Shown here: positions 46,742 to 58,736 of the stretch, in pieces
Position numbering within the stretch: position 1 is the stretch's first letter
How the letters are laid out: each line of letters opens with the position of its first letter
Assembly: GCF_019703515.2 (NCBI RefSeq)
Contig: NC_059349.1
Span: 28,324,744 to 28,388,743 of the forward strand
Origin: Myxocyprinus asiaticus
Taxonomy: Eukaryota > Chordata > Actinopteri > Cypriniformes > Catostomidae
Direction: 5' to 3'
Length of the DNA: 64,000 nucleotides
Made by a program: the position numbers and the translations under genes
The notes under the pieces: model-generated
Databases searched by the model: none
What the model was told of the DNA's origin: nothing
The model's input: the letters and a program-made list of their open reading frames with translations, nothing else

Positions 46742-48289
46742 ACATCAATTATATTATTGCAGTATTTTATTTATTTGAAAGTGTTGTATTTATATGTATT
46801 TATGTATAAATAACACAATTATTATTTATGTTTCATGTGTTTATAAAAATGAACACAGTTGTATTTTACAGAAAGACCAAAAAGAAGAAAGACCAAAAAG
46901 AAGAGAGCACAACTGACTCTAACAGTTATAATGATCAATATTACATGATAAATTATTCACTTAATTTAAACAAAAGGAGCTCCAAATGTATGAAGATATA
47001 TCAAATCATAAAAGCAACATTTATTGATTCAGAGGAGAAATTCATACATTTTTACATTTTCTATTTTTATTTATTTATTTATTTGTGTGGCAGAAATGTA
47101 CCATATGGCAACAAATCTGCAAAATTTTAGCATTTTTCCACAAACAATCTCTACTATGATTTTGAAGATTCTTTTGTATGTAAAAAAAAATAAAAATAAA
47201 ATCTAATGGGATAAAATATTCAATTGTTAGAACATAATACCATAGATTGTGTTATGATAAAATACTTTTTAAACTCAAAATGTCTGTTGAACAGTTAAGG
47301 ACTTCAGAACTACTGAAAAACAGGGATACACAAAAAATATTTTATAAATATTAGGATATCACTGCATCTGTCCACTCCAAACATTAACCACACGTCACCA
47401 TGTTCTATACAAATTCTGAAAAAAGTGGCAAGGCTACTAAGTAGTAATGACATGGCTACAAACTTATTAGAGAGCATTAGTGTCATAGAGAGTTGGGTTT
47501 AGAAAGAATTTTTCTTTTTTTTTTATTGAATAACTTTCCCAAGGTCTGGCTGGGGATTAAACATTGTTTATGTTATTAACATAAGGTGACATAAAGATAA
47601 CAACCCTGAACAATCACTCACACAGATGCTCCACTAATCTATGTATTGATTTATGACATATGTAGGCTTAAAACATCTACTAATATAACTGACACAGCTG
47701 CCTTCAAGAGCTTACTGACAGCAGCAAACAAAACCACCCTGCTCTGAATAAATCAGCTCTGTTGACTTACTGTAAGTGTGCTGAGGTAACACATATCACT
47801 CGCAGGCTGGTTGTTACAGAGCTTTAGAGACTGGCATGAGACCCGCTGTGGTAAAGCTGTAGAGAGAGATGAGCAGCTAGGACTGGTAGCTGTTACTGTT
47901 TTTCCTCAAGTCATTAAAGTAAAAGGAGATCTCTCCACATTGCTAAACTATAATTCCTTATGCTGATATTAGTGTAAATAAAACCTTGTTATTTTAGGGG
48001 ACTACTACATCTGGAAAAAATGACAAGTAAGCTTCCCTCGCTTGTTTCTTTTCATTATTGTTGATTCGGTTGATACATACCATAATGCCACAGAGCAGGA
48101 AGACAGAGGCAAAGATGTGAAAAGAGGAAATAGATGAGGCGTGGTGGAAGGAGAGAAAGAAAAATGTAAATATAAAGTGCATTTCATTTAAACATGCAAA
48201 CAGACAGTGCTATATTGAACATATTTTAACCAGAAACTTGATAACAGTTCAAACTGAGGGAACGCGTGCCCATTGCTAGATCCTGGCTC
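46374..48289. other. glis intron; TA microsatellite, no gene recognised
   Basis: A pure TA run of about 50 bases at 46686-46738. The rest is AT-rich, with no family or exon recognised. Confidence 0.4.
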
Positions 48290-48400
48290 ACACAACAGAG
48301 CATGGCACTAACAATGCCATGGCTGTGGGTGTGATTTGAATCCACTTCAAGTCGCTTTGGACAAAAGGGTCTGCAAATGCATAAATGTAAATGTGAACCC
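48290..48400 (+). repeat. SINE remnant with LINE-derived tail
   Basis: GTGTGATTTGAATCCAC resembles a degraded tRNA-type B box. The tail AAGTCGCTTTGGACAAAAGG then GTCTGCAAATGCATAAATGT is the common fish SINE/LINE 3' tail. A short inverse match (CATTTAGCAGACTCTTTTAT) also occurs at about 54396-54427. Confidence 0.6.
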
Positions 48401-48597
48401 TCTCATATTTTTGAGCTAAGTGGATTTTGCATGTAATTTCACCTCATAAAGTGGCTTTTATGTATATATTCATGGTGAACATATTTCATGATATAAGAAT
48501 AAATATCATACATCCATACATATTTATTTCAAGGCATTTATTAATAGCTTGTGTGTTTTAACCTAAAGGGCAGAGAGAATGGCATGGTCATACGTAC

Positions 48598-48759
48598 AGT
48601 GTCCAGGTGTGTCCGCTGATGTTTGGCTCGATCACTGGAGTTACTGAAGGCTTTGAGACAGCCGGGATGCTGGCATATGTAGGGCTTCTCGCCAGTGTGG
48701 CTACGTAGGTGTATCTTTAGGTTCTCCAGACGGGAAAACGCCTTATTACAGCCTTCAAA
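48598..48759 (-). CDS. glis1: glis1-like exon encoding zinc fingers 3 (rest) and 4
   Basis: 54 codons, phase 0 at both ends. The acceptor is CTTGTAG|TTTGAAGGC and the donor is GACACT|GTACGT. The peptide starts [20 protein letters not shown], then the Krueppel linker HTGEKPY, then finger 4 [20 protein letters not shown] ending in RTHLDT. It is nearly identical to the vertebrate GLIS consensus I recall, apart from Leu in GCLKAF where Gln is usual. The base-contacting helices of fingers 4 and 5 give most DNA specificity in this family. Confidence 0.92.
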
Positions 48760-50908
48760 CTACAAGAGAACACCCAAACAAACATGAGCATATGTGAAAA
48801 AGCCCTCAAAGTAGCATAAAACCTTAATATCTTCAGGTTCCCTGCCTGTATTAGCATGTAAATACATATATGCATGCAAATTATGACATATGCTTTAGTG
48901 CAGACACCACAGCATGCTTTGCACTATAAGCAGGTGATTATATATATATAGCAAATCCGTTTAATGAGAAGTAGGAAGAGACAGAGCCAGAAACAAGAAA
49001 GGTTTAGTAAAACTATTGCTTACGTACTGCCATCGCACCTCCTCAAAAAACAGAAATACAGAAAAATATGTTAGACTGTAAGATCTATAGCATCGGTAAG
49101 CTCTTTATAACAAGCTGTGTTTGATAGAAAATTAAAGGGATAGTTCACCCAAAAAAATATTATTTTTCCATTATCCTTCATTATTTAATCACCCTCAAAT
49201 TGTTCTATATGACTTTCATTCTTTCAATGAACACAAAATTTGATGTTAAGCCAAGCATACACTACACAACTTCCAGTCGGCACCCTGCACACACTTAACC
49301 ACTCACTGTCTTTTGTTTTCAGTCGTGGTGGTGCGCACACTATACAACCATTCATTCCCAACTGAAGCCCTGTTTACACCAGGTATTAAGATGCGTTTTT
49401 GGGTGATCTGATCACAAGTAGACCTGGTCGTTCTTTTGATCACTTGTGTATGCATTTCAAGGGGAGAGTCTCTGATTTCATGACGGCATACATTAATCAT
49501 TACAGCAGTGTATTACTGCATGATAATAAAGTGCAAAACGTAAAAGAAGAAAAAAAGCACTATAAAGCTGCATTGTTTCTCTTAATTATACTTAAATTTA
49601 ATCTAAGCAACAAACATGATGTTTAGAGCAAAATTCTGAGTCATTTTTGTGAAATACCTGTATTAACTGTCAAATGTGTGTGCTTCTCACCTGTGTCATA
49701 TCATGTTGATGTGAGGCATACATACTGTAGAAGATCCGTGAAGTTCTTGTGCATGTATATGTATTCGCTTTTTAAAATTTTCAGATCAGACGGTTATTTT
49801 ACTTTTACTTTATTTTACAGATCGCCAAAAAACGCATCTTAACCTCCTGAGACCCAGGCGTGACTGCTGTGTGCATTTTCCATTTTCCTTTTTTATTTGT
49901 AACTAGAAGCACCTAATAAACAAGCAAAAACTAAAAAAATTCTAGAGCAAATAGTTTTCCTAAAAATGTATGCCAACATATGTGGACAGCGGGACTAAGT
50001 TGTGAAATTTTATATAATACCAAGCTATAAAAATTCAGATTTTTTTCATGAAATTGTTTATGTTTATTCATGTTTTTGAGACGTTGCAGACATTACATCA
50101 GAAATTAGCATAATTAATTCTGATTCAAAGTAATGGCCAGCATCATCCAATCACTGCCAACCATGTTAAAATAAAATTATATGTTATAAATTCTGAATCT
50201 ATGAACTGATTACCATCGTCCAATGTCTCCCAAAAACTTTGAGTGTTCCAAATATCATCTACAGCCTGAAACTGAACTTTTGGTCGGATTTTGGAGTGCG
50301 TTCACATAGATACATAGAGAGCTATAAGATGCTCCCTTGCTCCATATTTAGTAAATTACATAACCTCCTGTGTGCTGTCTGTCTGCACTGGTCTCAGAAC
50401 AGTTCAAAATGCACCTTATTTTCATCCTAACTACATATAAAGCCTCTGAAAGTAAACATTTTCAGCTTTTGGATGAACCCATAGATGTGAAAATGCATTT
50501 ACTAATGGTAAGACGAGGCAGCGGGTAGGGAGACATGGGTGAAGTTTTATTTTATTTTATTATTATTTTTTATCTCCTGCTTCTCAATGCTGTGCTCTCT
50601 TTTTGCTCTCCCTCTCTCTGTATTTCATTGGCTGTTGCTCATTGTCGGTCTCTCACGGTCTCACTCTCACACTGCGCACACCTGATGACTCATCGGCCAG
50701 ATTTCAAGCAGGTTAGAAATCCGTCGTTGCATCTTTGACTAGTCTGGACAAGTCGCACAATACACGATCATCGGTTGTGCGATCTGAGACTTCTCATCAC
50801 AGACCAGTCGCCGACTCAAAACATCAAAGGAGACGAGCTTGAGTCAAGTAGTGTGCTCTAGGCATTGTTAATATTGGTGACTGAGGCTGTCATTCTACCT
50901 AACAAATA
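48760..50908. other. glis intron with overlapping dispersed repeats
   Basis: 49138-49220 begins like the hairpin MITE (GGGATAGTTCACCCAAAAAA). Near 49250 a GCCAAGCATACACTACACAA end faces AGTAGTGTGCTCTAGGC near 50848-50864, a possible TIR pair. 49841-50480 (TAACCTCCTGAGACCCAGGC, then GCCAACATATGTGGACAGCG) is the same family as 61880-62990. No exon seen. Confidence 0.45.
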
Positions 50909-51556
50909 TGGAAGCCCAGGAGTGCCATTTAAAAAAGAATGTAGGAATAAATTATTAATCTATTAATTTCAAAATAAAAATGTGAATAAACCAATTTATA
51001 AATGGACAAATAAATAGACACATTTAAATGTGAATAAACCAATTTATAAATGGACAAATAAATAGACACATTAAATGTGTTTATTTAATTCATGTTTTAA
51101 AAGTTACTTATATTTAGCAATAAAACAGCACATAAATAAGTCATTTTTAAATTTACCTTTTAAATTGCATTTTAAAAAGCATTTGGCAATTGCTTTTCTT
51201 CATTCATTTGACAGTTGCTTTTCTTCATCCATTTGCCAATTGCTTTTCTTTATTGTTTGATTTTCTTTTTCCATTTGTCAGTGAATAGCTGCTGAAGCCC
51301 AGGAGTGCCAATTAAAAAAAAAGAATGGAGGAATAAATGATCAATCTATTAATTTGAAAATAAAAACTTGAATAATACATTTTAAATGGACAAATAAAAA
51401 GATACTTTTAAATGTGTTTATTTAATTCATGTTTAAAAATGTCATTATATTTAACAATAAAATTGTGCATTAATAAATCATATTTATTCAATGTTTAAAA
51501 TGTAATTAAATGTATCAATAAATGAGTACATTAACAAGTCTTTTTGTAACATTCGA

Positions 51557-51933
51557 TGTAACGTTAGGAAGGAAGTAATGAGAGCTGGATCCAAGTGCGG
51601 CTAAAAGAACTTAATGAAATGAAGTAACAAAGTACAAACTAACGGGGTAAACACAGGAACAAAAGAAACATCCACGATGGGAAAACACAGGAACAAAGGA
51701 AACATTCACGAAGGGCACTGGTCATACACAGAAGGTCAAAACACATAACAACTGACAAAGAACAAGCAAACAACAGGGCATTATAAACACAACAGGTAAT
51801 GAGTAAATGAAAGACAGGTGAAGACAATCAAGGACAGCTGGCAGTGATGAGGGCAGGGAATTATGGGAAGTGTAGTCCAGGAGGAACAGATGACAGGGGA
51901 GAAACACAAGGCAAACAACAGTGAATCATGACA
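51557..51933 (-). repeat. Long terminal repeat (3' LTR) of an LTR-type retroelement
   Basis: On the minus strand it starts TGTCATGATTCACTGTTG at 51933 and ends TAACGTTACA at 51557, with the TG...CA borders of LTRs. Length is 377 bases. It lies immediately 3' of a polypurine tract. No matching 5' LTR is seen near 53380, so the element looks 5'-truncated or rearranged. Confidence 0.6.
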
Positions 51934-51946
51934 GAACCCCCTCTCT
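51934..51946 (-). promoter_or_regulatory. Polypurine tract (plus-strand primer of reverse transcription)
   Basis: The minus strand reads AGAGAGGGGGTTC directly before the LTR TGTCATG and just after the stop codon CAT-TAG of the repeat-rich ORF. This position is diagnostic for LTR retroelements. Confidence 0.65.
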
Positions 51947-53259
51947 AATGGGCGGCTCCTGATGCCCAAGGAAGGCTGGTCAGGGAGGCAGGGCCAAGAT
52001 GGAGCCGGAGACCAAGGATACCAGAGCAGAACAGGCAGAAGGCCTGGAGATCAGGGAGATCAGAGCAGATTGGGTGGACGGCCGAGAGACCAAGGAGACC
52101 AGAGCAGATCAGGTGGATGGCCAGGAGACCAAGGAGACCAGAGCAGATCATGCGGATGGTCAGGAGACCCAGAAGACCAGAGCAGATCAGGCAGATGGCC
52201 AGGAGACCAGAGAAGGTCAGGCAAATGGTCAGGAGACCCAGAAGACCAGAGCAGATCAGGTGGACGGCCAGGAGACCCAGAAGACCACCTCAGGGTAGGG
52301 ACTGGATCAGGAGGCCTGGGAGGTGACCACAGACTAGAAACTGGAGCCATGGAAGGCGGAGCTGTAGTAGGCTCGGGGGCGAAGCCATGGCAGGCGGAGC
52401 TGTGGGAGGCTCGAGGGGCGAAGCCATGGCAGGCGGAGCCATAGGAGGCTTGAGGGGCGAAGCCATGGTAGGCTCGAGGGGCGAAGCTGTGGAAGGCGGA
52501 GCCATGGGAGGCTCAAGGGGCGAAGCCGTAGAAGGCGGATCTGTGGCAGGCTTGAGGGGAAAAGACAGGGTCAGGAGGCCTGGGAGGTGGCTGCAGGGCC
52601 GAGACAGGAGGCGGAGCTGCTGTAGGAGGAGTCTCTGGGGGAGCGGGCAGAGCCGCAGAAGGAATAGTCTCTGGGGGTGGAGCCGCTGGGGAAATAGTCT
52701 CTGGGGGCGGAGCCGCTGGGGAAATAGTCTCTGGGGGCGGAGCCGCTGGGGAAATAGTCTCTGGGGGCGGAGCCACTGGGGAAATAGTCTCTGGGTGTGG
52801 AGTCATGGGAGGCTCGAGGCAAAGAGTCCTGGATGAATGGGTAATGACCCCCATGGTCGCGAACATGGGAAGAGACTCGGGAACGACCTCTGTGGTCGTG
52901 GGCATCGGCAGAGACTCGGAAATGACCTCCGTGGTCGTGCACATGGGATGAGGCTCGGGAACGACCTCCATAGTCGTGGGCATGGACAGAGACTTGGAAA
53001 CGACCTCCGTGGTCGTGAACATGGGCAGAGACTCAGGAACGACCTCTGTGGTTGTGGGCATGGGCAGAGACTCGGAAATGACCTCCGTGGTCGTGAACAT
53101 GGGATAAGACTCGGGAACGACCTCCATGGTCATGAACATGGGAAGAGATTCAGAAATGATCTCTGTGGTCGTGGGAATGGGAGGAGACTCGGAAACGACC
53201 TCCGTGGTCGTGTACATGGAATGAGACTTGGGAATGAACTCTGTGGTCTGGTGAAACAA
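51945..53259 (-). pseudogene. Proline/threonine-rich (mucin-like) tandem-repeat ORF upstream of an LTR
   Basis: Function unknown. On the minus strand, 53259-52513 is one open frame (248 residues). It opens with about ten 13-residue repeats of the TTTEVVSESLPMF type, then about five 10-residue repeats of the PPPETISPAA type, then PPRPPDPVFSP. After frame changes near 52515 and 52415 it continues as 13-residue repeats (MASPLEPPTAPPA) and later ones (SGSPDHLPDLLWS), ending GPASLTSLPWASGAAH and TAG at 51945-51947, next to the polypurine tract. All four arrays have unit lengths that are multiples of three (39, 30, 39, 39 bp). No enzyme domain is seen. It could be a C-terminal or extra ORF of the retroelement. 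Opposite-strand frames are open only because of the repeat periodicity. Confidence 0.5.
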
Positions 53260-53601
53260 TCAGGGGAAAACCAATCATGAAAAGAAACTACAAAGGACTA
53301 CAAAACTAACAGGAAACAGGAACAGGGAACTAAACCAGAATTTCAACATAAATATCAAGACAAAAAACAGGGAATATGTGACAGATGGTCAGCTGAGTAT
53401 ACAGAGAAGGCAAGAGTACACTTTTGTGGAACAAATGGTAGTGTTTAAACTTATGTTGTGTATTAATTATGTGTATTATGATAGTGTCGCTTTCAAATTA
53501 AAATTAAAAATATATTTTTAACACATTTTTATTTTCAAATTAACAGACTGATAATTTATTCCTTCATTTTTTTTTATAAATGGCACTCCTGGGCTTCCAT
53601 A

Positions 53602-55075
53602 AACAAACTCCTTTTGTTTTAGAAAGTATTATGGGTTGGAACAACATGACGGTAAATACATGATGACAGAATTTTCATTTTTGGGTAAACTATACCTTTA
53701 AGAAAGTGGTTGAACTAGGCTCATGAAAAACTTTACATGGTAATTTTTCAACACTAAGAATGATTCAGTTTTGTATCAGGAAACATGTTTACCACAGTTA
53801 CAGTTATGTAAGATTTGCAAAGATTTAAAACCAGAACTTTCTTGAAATGAACCAAAGTCATTGAAAAAGGCACAAATGGTTGTAATATGACATTAAGTTG
53901 AAAGATTTTGTTTAAGGAACAATAGATATCAAGTCACGCAAAACTGTAATCATCCCTTTGTTGTAAATTGCAATACGTGCTACTCATATTCCTAATGCAT
54001 GCACATTTTTTAGGCCTCTTCTGAAGATCTGCGCACACCGGCACAGAGACGCACATGCCACTCTACAAAGTTTATTAAACAGAGCATGTTCAAAGCTGGT
54101 TCCTGTTAGAGCATGCTTCTGCTAAAGATGCTTGAGTTGGAAACAGGCCAGCGAGGGAGTCAGTAAGAAGCCCAGCTGATTCAAGGTGGCAGCCGCAGTC
54201 ATGCAGACTTATGGTTGGAGCAATTCTGTAAAATTATTGAAAAAAAATAAAATAAATTTGGGCCGTCAGAGGTGTGATGTCATGATAACTTTGTATGAAA
54301 AATGAATAAGCTTTCATTGAGCATCTTTGCATCTCTGCATATATAACTGTAAGATTTAAATTATGTACACATTTACAGTTATATTTATAATTATTCATTT
54401 AGCAGACTCTTTTATCCTAAGCGACTTGGTGAATGAAAAAATGTTAAAATCAGACTTACTCACATAATGTACTTTTACTTTTTGTATATTTTTGTCCTAT
54501 ACTTTTCCTGTATTTCATAACAGGAATCTTTATCTTGTATATCAACAAGCATATTTTTACAAAATCCATAGTGCTGATAATTTTATATTGATGGCTATGC
54601 TGTTTAATATCTCATCAAAAATTGTTTTTATCATATTACCTCACTCTTGATTGATGTTAAAAATCAGGCAGAGTCTACAGTATTTGCACAGTATGCAAAC
54701 ACCCTACACCAACCTCTACCCCTAAACCTAACTCTAACCTTCCCTTTCAAAAATAAACCATGGTTTAACTACAGTAACCATAGTTTCACCATGGTATTTT
54801 GTCGTGAAATCATAATAACCACAAAATTAAACATGGTTACTATATTATCACCATATTACTCTAGTAACACCATTGTTAACTGCATTAAAACTATGCCTTC
54901 CGCAAAAAAGATGGTTAATAAAATGCAGTATTATTATAGTAAAACCATGTTTACTTTTACCCAAATCAAACATTTCTCTCAACTCCCTGACCTTCACCGT
55001 GACCAAATCACTGCGGGGGAATCAACCTTAATATTAATTTTGATTAATTATTATAAGTAGTATTAAAGGAAATAT
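53602..55075. other. glis intron, repeat fragments only
   Basis: 53640-53701 is a right end of the hairpin MITE family (AATTTTCATTTTTGGGTAAA). 54396-54427 is an inverse SINE tail. 54760-54960 holds scattered ACCATGGTTTAACTACAGTA-like motifs of a fish repeat. No exon seen. Confidence 0.45.
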
Positions 55076-55239
55076 TAAAGCGATAGTTCACCCCAAAATT
55101 CTAATTATCTCATCGTTTACTCACCCTTATGCCATCCCAGATGTGTATGACTTACTTTCATCTGTAGAACACAAATGAAGATTTTTAGAAAAATATTTCT
55201 GCTCTGTAGGTCCTTACAATGTAAGTGAATGGTGACCAG

Positions 55240-56276
55240 GGCCCGTATTCACAAAGATTTTTATCTTACCATTAGGAGTTCTCCAAAGAATTCCTAGCTA
55301 GGAGTTTTTGCTTAAAACCTATTCACAAAACTGCTAAGAGCAAGTTTTACAAGGCGGAGTTGACCTCGTTGCTATGGATGACGTCACGTTTTAATAGCAT
55401 GCTCTTTTAAATCACCCACAGTGATTCGTAGACAGTGAACCGCTATTTGTCAGCTAAGACAGACAACGATATATACATACATATGGTAGGTAGGTAGGTA
55501 GGTATTTTTTTTTTTCAGTTGATGAGCATTTCTTTATCCTGTGTTGATGTAATGAAACAGCATCAAAATTCCGGGTAGCCTCACGATTGCCGTGATTCAC
55601 TGTGAATGCCCCCTTTTTTCTCTGCAGCGAGCGTGCATCCACAGAAAAAAATACACTGTGAATTGTTGTACGATATGCAGTCTGGACTAGAGAGGGCAAA
55701 TGTAGTTTGATAGATTATTCTGCTGACGGATAACAGAAATTCCCAATTCATCCGCGCTACACAGTTTTATTTTGATGTGGCCAGGGAGCACAGAGTTGTC
55801 AAAACCTTTATCTCCGGTGCAGTTTGGTTGTTTCAGTTTGTGGGAGAGTTTACAATAATAAAAACACCATCACAATTAAGACTATACCATTTTAAAGGTC
55901 AATGTCAACATTATAATATTTATAATTACATTAAAATACATGATTATTAAAATACATAGACTCAATTGTGATTCAGGCGATGCCTTTTTAAATGGTCAAT
56001 GTCATAATAATATTCTAATACATTGTTTTTAATGTGGATTGACAGCAGCAGCCATGCTTCAGATCGTTTGACTCACTCTTAAGGATTTAGAAGTCCTCAG
56101 AATGACTTCTAAGCTGTCGTGGGTTTAGGAGCTACTTTTAGCTTTAAATTGCTTTATGAATTACAATTTTACAAATCCTAAAATTAGGAGTGACACACCC
56201 CTAATTTTAAGAGTTGCTCCTAAATTTCTGCGTTAGGAGCTACTTTTAGCCTTAAGACTTTTTGTGAATACGGGCC
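55240..56276. mobile_element. Non-autonomous TIR element with 3-bp target duplication (Harbinger-like?)
   Basis: Ends GGCCCGTATTCACAAAGATT and TTTTTGTGAATACGGGCC are inverses, flanked by CAG at 55237-55239 and 56277-56279. Subterminal parts repeat TTAGGAGCTACTTTTAGC and its inverses. A 3-bp duplication suggests a PIF/Harbinger or CACTA-type element; superfamily uncertain. A GTAG tetranucleotide run is at 55485-55503. Confidence 0.7.
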
Positions 56277-56614
56277 CAGAACTCCAAAAACCTCCAAAAG
56301 GAGATAAAGGCAGCATAAAAGTAATCCATCAGGCTTAGTGGTTTAATCAGTGTCTTCTGAAGCATTCCAGTTGGTTTTGGGTGAGAACAGACCAACATAT
56401 AACTCCTTTTACACTGCACATCTTGCCATTGCAGTCTCTAGGCACGATCATGATTTCAAGCTCAATTACACTTCCTAGTGCTTGACGCATGTGCCGAGTG
56501 CTAGAAGGCACTATAGAAAGTGTAATCGAGCTTGAAATCATGATTGCCAAAGAGTCTGCTGTCAAGATGTACAGTGAAAAAGGAGTTATATTTTGGTCTG
56601 TTCTCACCCAAAAC

Positions 56615-58212
56615 CAGTGGTGGGCCGTGCATTTAAAGTCTAGGCATTCAGTGTGATTCATGCCATTAAGAAAACACAGTTTCACAATGAATAAGACACC
56701 CTATGCCTTTGGGCATCATACATTATGTCGCAGCTAACTAGTAATACCAATTGGCATTTTAAAAACGCGTCCACGCACGAAAGCCAGAACTTGAAACGAC
56801 ACTTAATGCTCTAGCAAGCCTAATTTTAACTGCAGCATGACTGTTTTGTGAGATGAATGTCTCCCGAACAGACATTAAAAAAATCATAATTTTTCATATG
56901 AATCTACCAAGAAGGTCTGTAATACCTGGAAAAATCTATCTAATAATATTTGCGATTTAAATGTTGCTTGCAATAAATTTCGTTTCGTCAGGGTACACGG
57001 TTATGCTGCGTTCCATTCAAGTTGGATGTGGGATATTCCTACTTGATATCTCCGACCATAAATGCATTCCATTCCCCGAAGTTCAGAACTGCAACGCTCC
57101 CGTTAGCTTAGCAGAGGTTTGACTCTCATTAGAGATGTCTCCTAGCAACCCAACTGATAAACAATGCTGCAGCGCTAGCATTTGTGCTTCAGGTGTACGA
57201 TTATCAAAAGAGATTATAATGTTTTATACACCTGTTTCTGCAAGCGTTTGTTAAACAAGCTTTAATATCATGTAATGTGGAAATGAACTCATTTATTGAT
57301 ATTACTTAATAAAGTGAATGTTTATCACTTATTTTGTATATCTCCCTGAGTGCCGACATGTTTGCGTGACATCATGCCCCTGCATCTCGGCGAAATTGGA
57401 GTTGAGAATTTCTGCACAAGCCTACAAGTTGTAATTCTGACTTCAAGATGCATTCCATTGCATTTTTACACTTCCTAGTAGGAAGTTGTAAAATCCGACT
57501 TTCCAAGTTGATTGGAACGCAGTACTAGTTTTCAAAACTTGATTCGACACTGAATGCTCAAGCAGCCTAATTTACACTTAAAATTCCTGATGTTGCTATA
57601 ACAATGCAAAAAGCACTTACCAATTTGCTTGAAGTGAAAATCAGTCCTCCTTTCCTGTTTAATACATTAAGCAATCACATGGTCATGCAGAACATCTTGC
57701 GTTTTTAAATCCATAAGGATCTCTTTCTTAACGGCGATAGAGGCAGTAATGACAGTCGACTCTTCAGCAAGATCTTGCACTCTTCACTTTCAAATTACAT
57801 CACTTAAAGCGTGATTGTGTCACTCAAGGCCATATCCTAAAGGTCACACCCACCAAGAACAAATAAATCAATCTGATTGGCTGATGAATCTTAGTTGGCC
57901 ATTCATTTGCACTGTTGAGGGATTCTGTGGAAATTCTGAAGGCCTGACAGGGTGGAGCTCCAACTCACACGCTGCTTCGGGCATGTGATTTGTGAAACAG
58001 CTGTCACACTTCGCTTGTAGCATAAAGGAATAAATTCTGACTAGATAAACTTTTTGTTTTTCTCTATTTGTTTGTAGATTAATTAAGAGTGGAAAGCGAT
58101 TAAAAATACAAAGGCAAAAACGTGATTGAGAATTAAAGGATGAAAAATATTTATTTATTTGGCATGTTAGGCCAGAAGAGAAGGCTTTGCTGGCCCTGAG
58201 AATTCGCCACTG
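56615..58212. mobile_element. hAT-like non-autonomous element with 8-bp target duplication
   Basis: Starts CAGTGGTGGGCCGTGCATTT and ends CTGAGAATTCGCCACTG. The perfect 8-bp direct repeat CCCAAAAC lies at 56607-56614 and 58213-58220. No transposase. A further element sits inside at 57006-57522. Confidence 0.8.
57006..57522. mobile_element. TIR element (CTGCGTTCCATTCAAGTTGG ends), innermost layer
   Basis: Left CTGCGTTCCATTCAAGTTGG and right CCAAGTTGATTGGAACGCAG are near-perfect inverses. Inside are further inverted TTCCATT/AATGGAA motifs. No clear target duplication; class unknown. Confidence 0.7.
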
Positions 58213-58736
58213 CCCAAAACCAACTGGATTGCTTTAGAAGACATTGGTTAAACCACTGGAGTCTGATGGATTACTTCTATGCTGCCTTTATCTCATTTTT
58301 GGATAAAGGCACTCCATTTTTTGGAGTTCTGGTCACCATTCACTTTCATTGTTTGAACCTACAGAGCTGAGATATTCTTCTAAAAATCTTTGTTTGTGTT
58401 TAGCAGAAGAGAGAAAGTCATAAACATCTGGGATGGCATGAGGTTGAGTAAATGATTAGAGTTTTCATTTTTGGTTGAACTATCCCTTTAAGAGTGGAGA
58501 CAGGAAACAGGATGGGAAAAAGTGAGACAAAAGGCAGAACAGAACCCGGGTCATCCACACGAAATAAGAAAATCCACACCGTCATTACACAAACTGCAGC
58601 GACATTAGGAAGTGCAGTTTGTCTTCAATTTTTGTTTTTACTAGACTTTTGGAGTTCAAATAGTGTGCTGCTGTGTGGCAGGTGCTTTTTACACCTAGTG
58701 GAAATAGTCACTCCGAAAAATCTATTTATATGTTAA

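Larger units (their letters stand above)
50909..53601. repeat. Repeat with inverted GGAAGCCCAGGAGTGCC ends, split by an LTR-element fragment
   Basis: ATGGAAGCCCAGGAGTGCCA at 50909 and GAAGCCCAGGAGTGCCAATT at about 51293 are direct copies. The inverse TGGCACTCCTGGGCTTCCAT lies at 53582-53601. Between them are AT-rich direct repeats (ATAAACCAATTTATAAATGG twice near 50989-51070) and CAATTGCTTTTCTTCATTC-like 30-bp repeats at 51185-51265. The retroelement at 51557-53381 interrupts it. Confidence 0.55.
55076..58490. mobile_element. Hairpin MITE (outer layer), split by two other elements
   Basis: Left end GCGATAGTTCACCCCAAAAT; right end TTTTGGTTGAACTATCCCTT in inverse. Family text (CTGTAGGTCCTTACAATGTA; ACATTGGTTAAACCACTGGA) is resumed after each insertion. 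Insertions are at 55240-56276 and 56615-58212. Without them the copy would be about 780 bases. Confidence 0.8.

Noticed and set aside
51962..53280. Three long plus-strand frames rich in Gly, Arg and Asp
   Set aside because: They lie in arrays with units that are multiples of three, which keep all frames open. LTR and polypurine tract orientation point to the minus strand.
54647..55060. 137-residue plus-strand open frame
   Set aside because: Falls in a dispersed repeat with ACCATGGTTTAACTACAG motifs; no domain, no splice context, no recognisable similarity.
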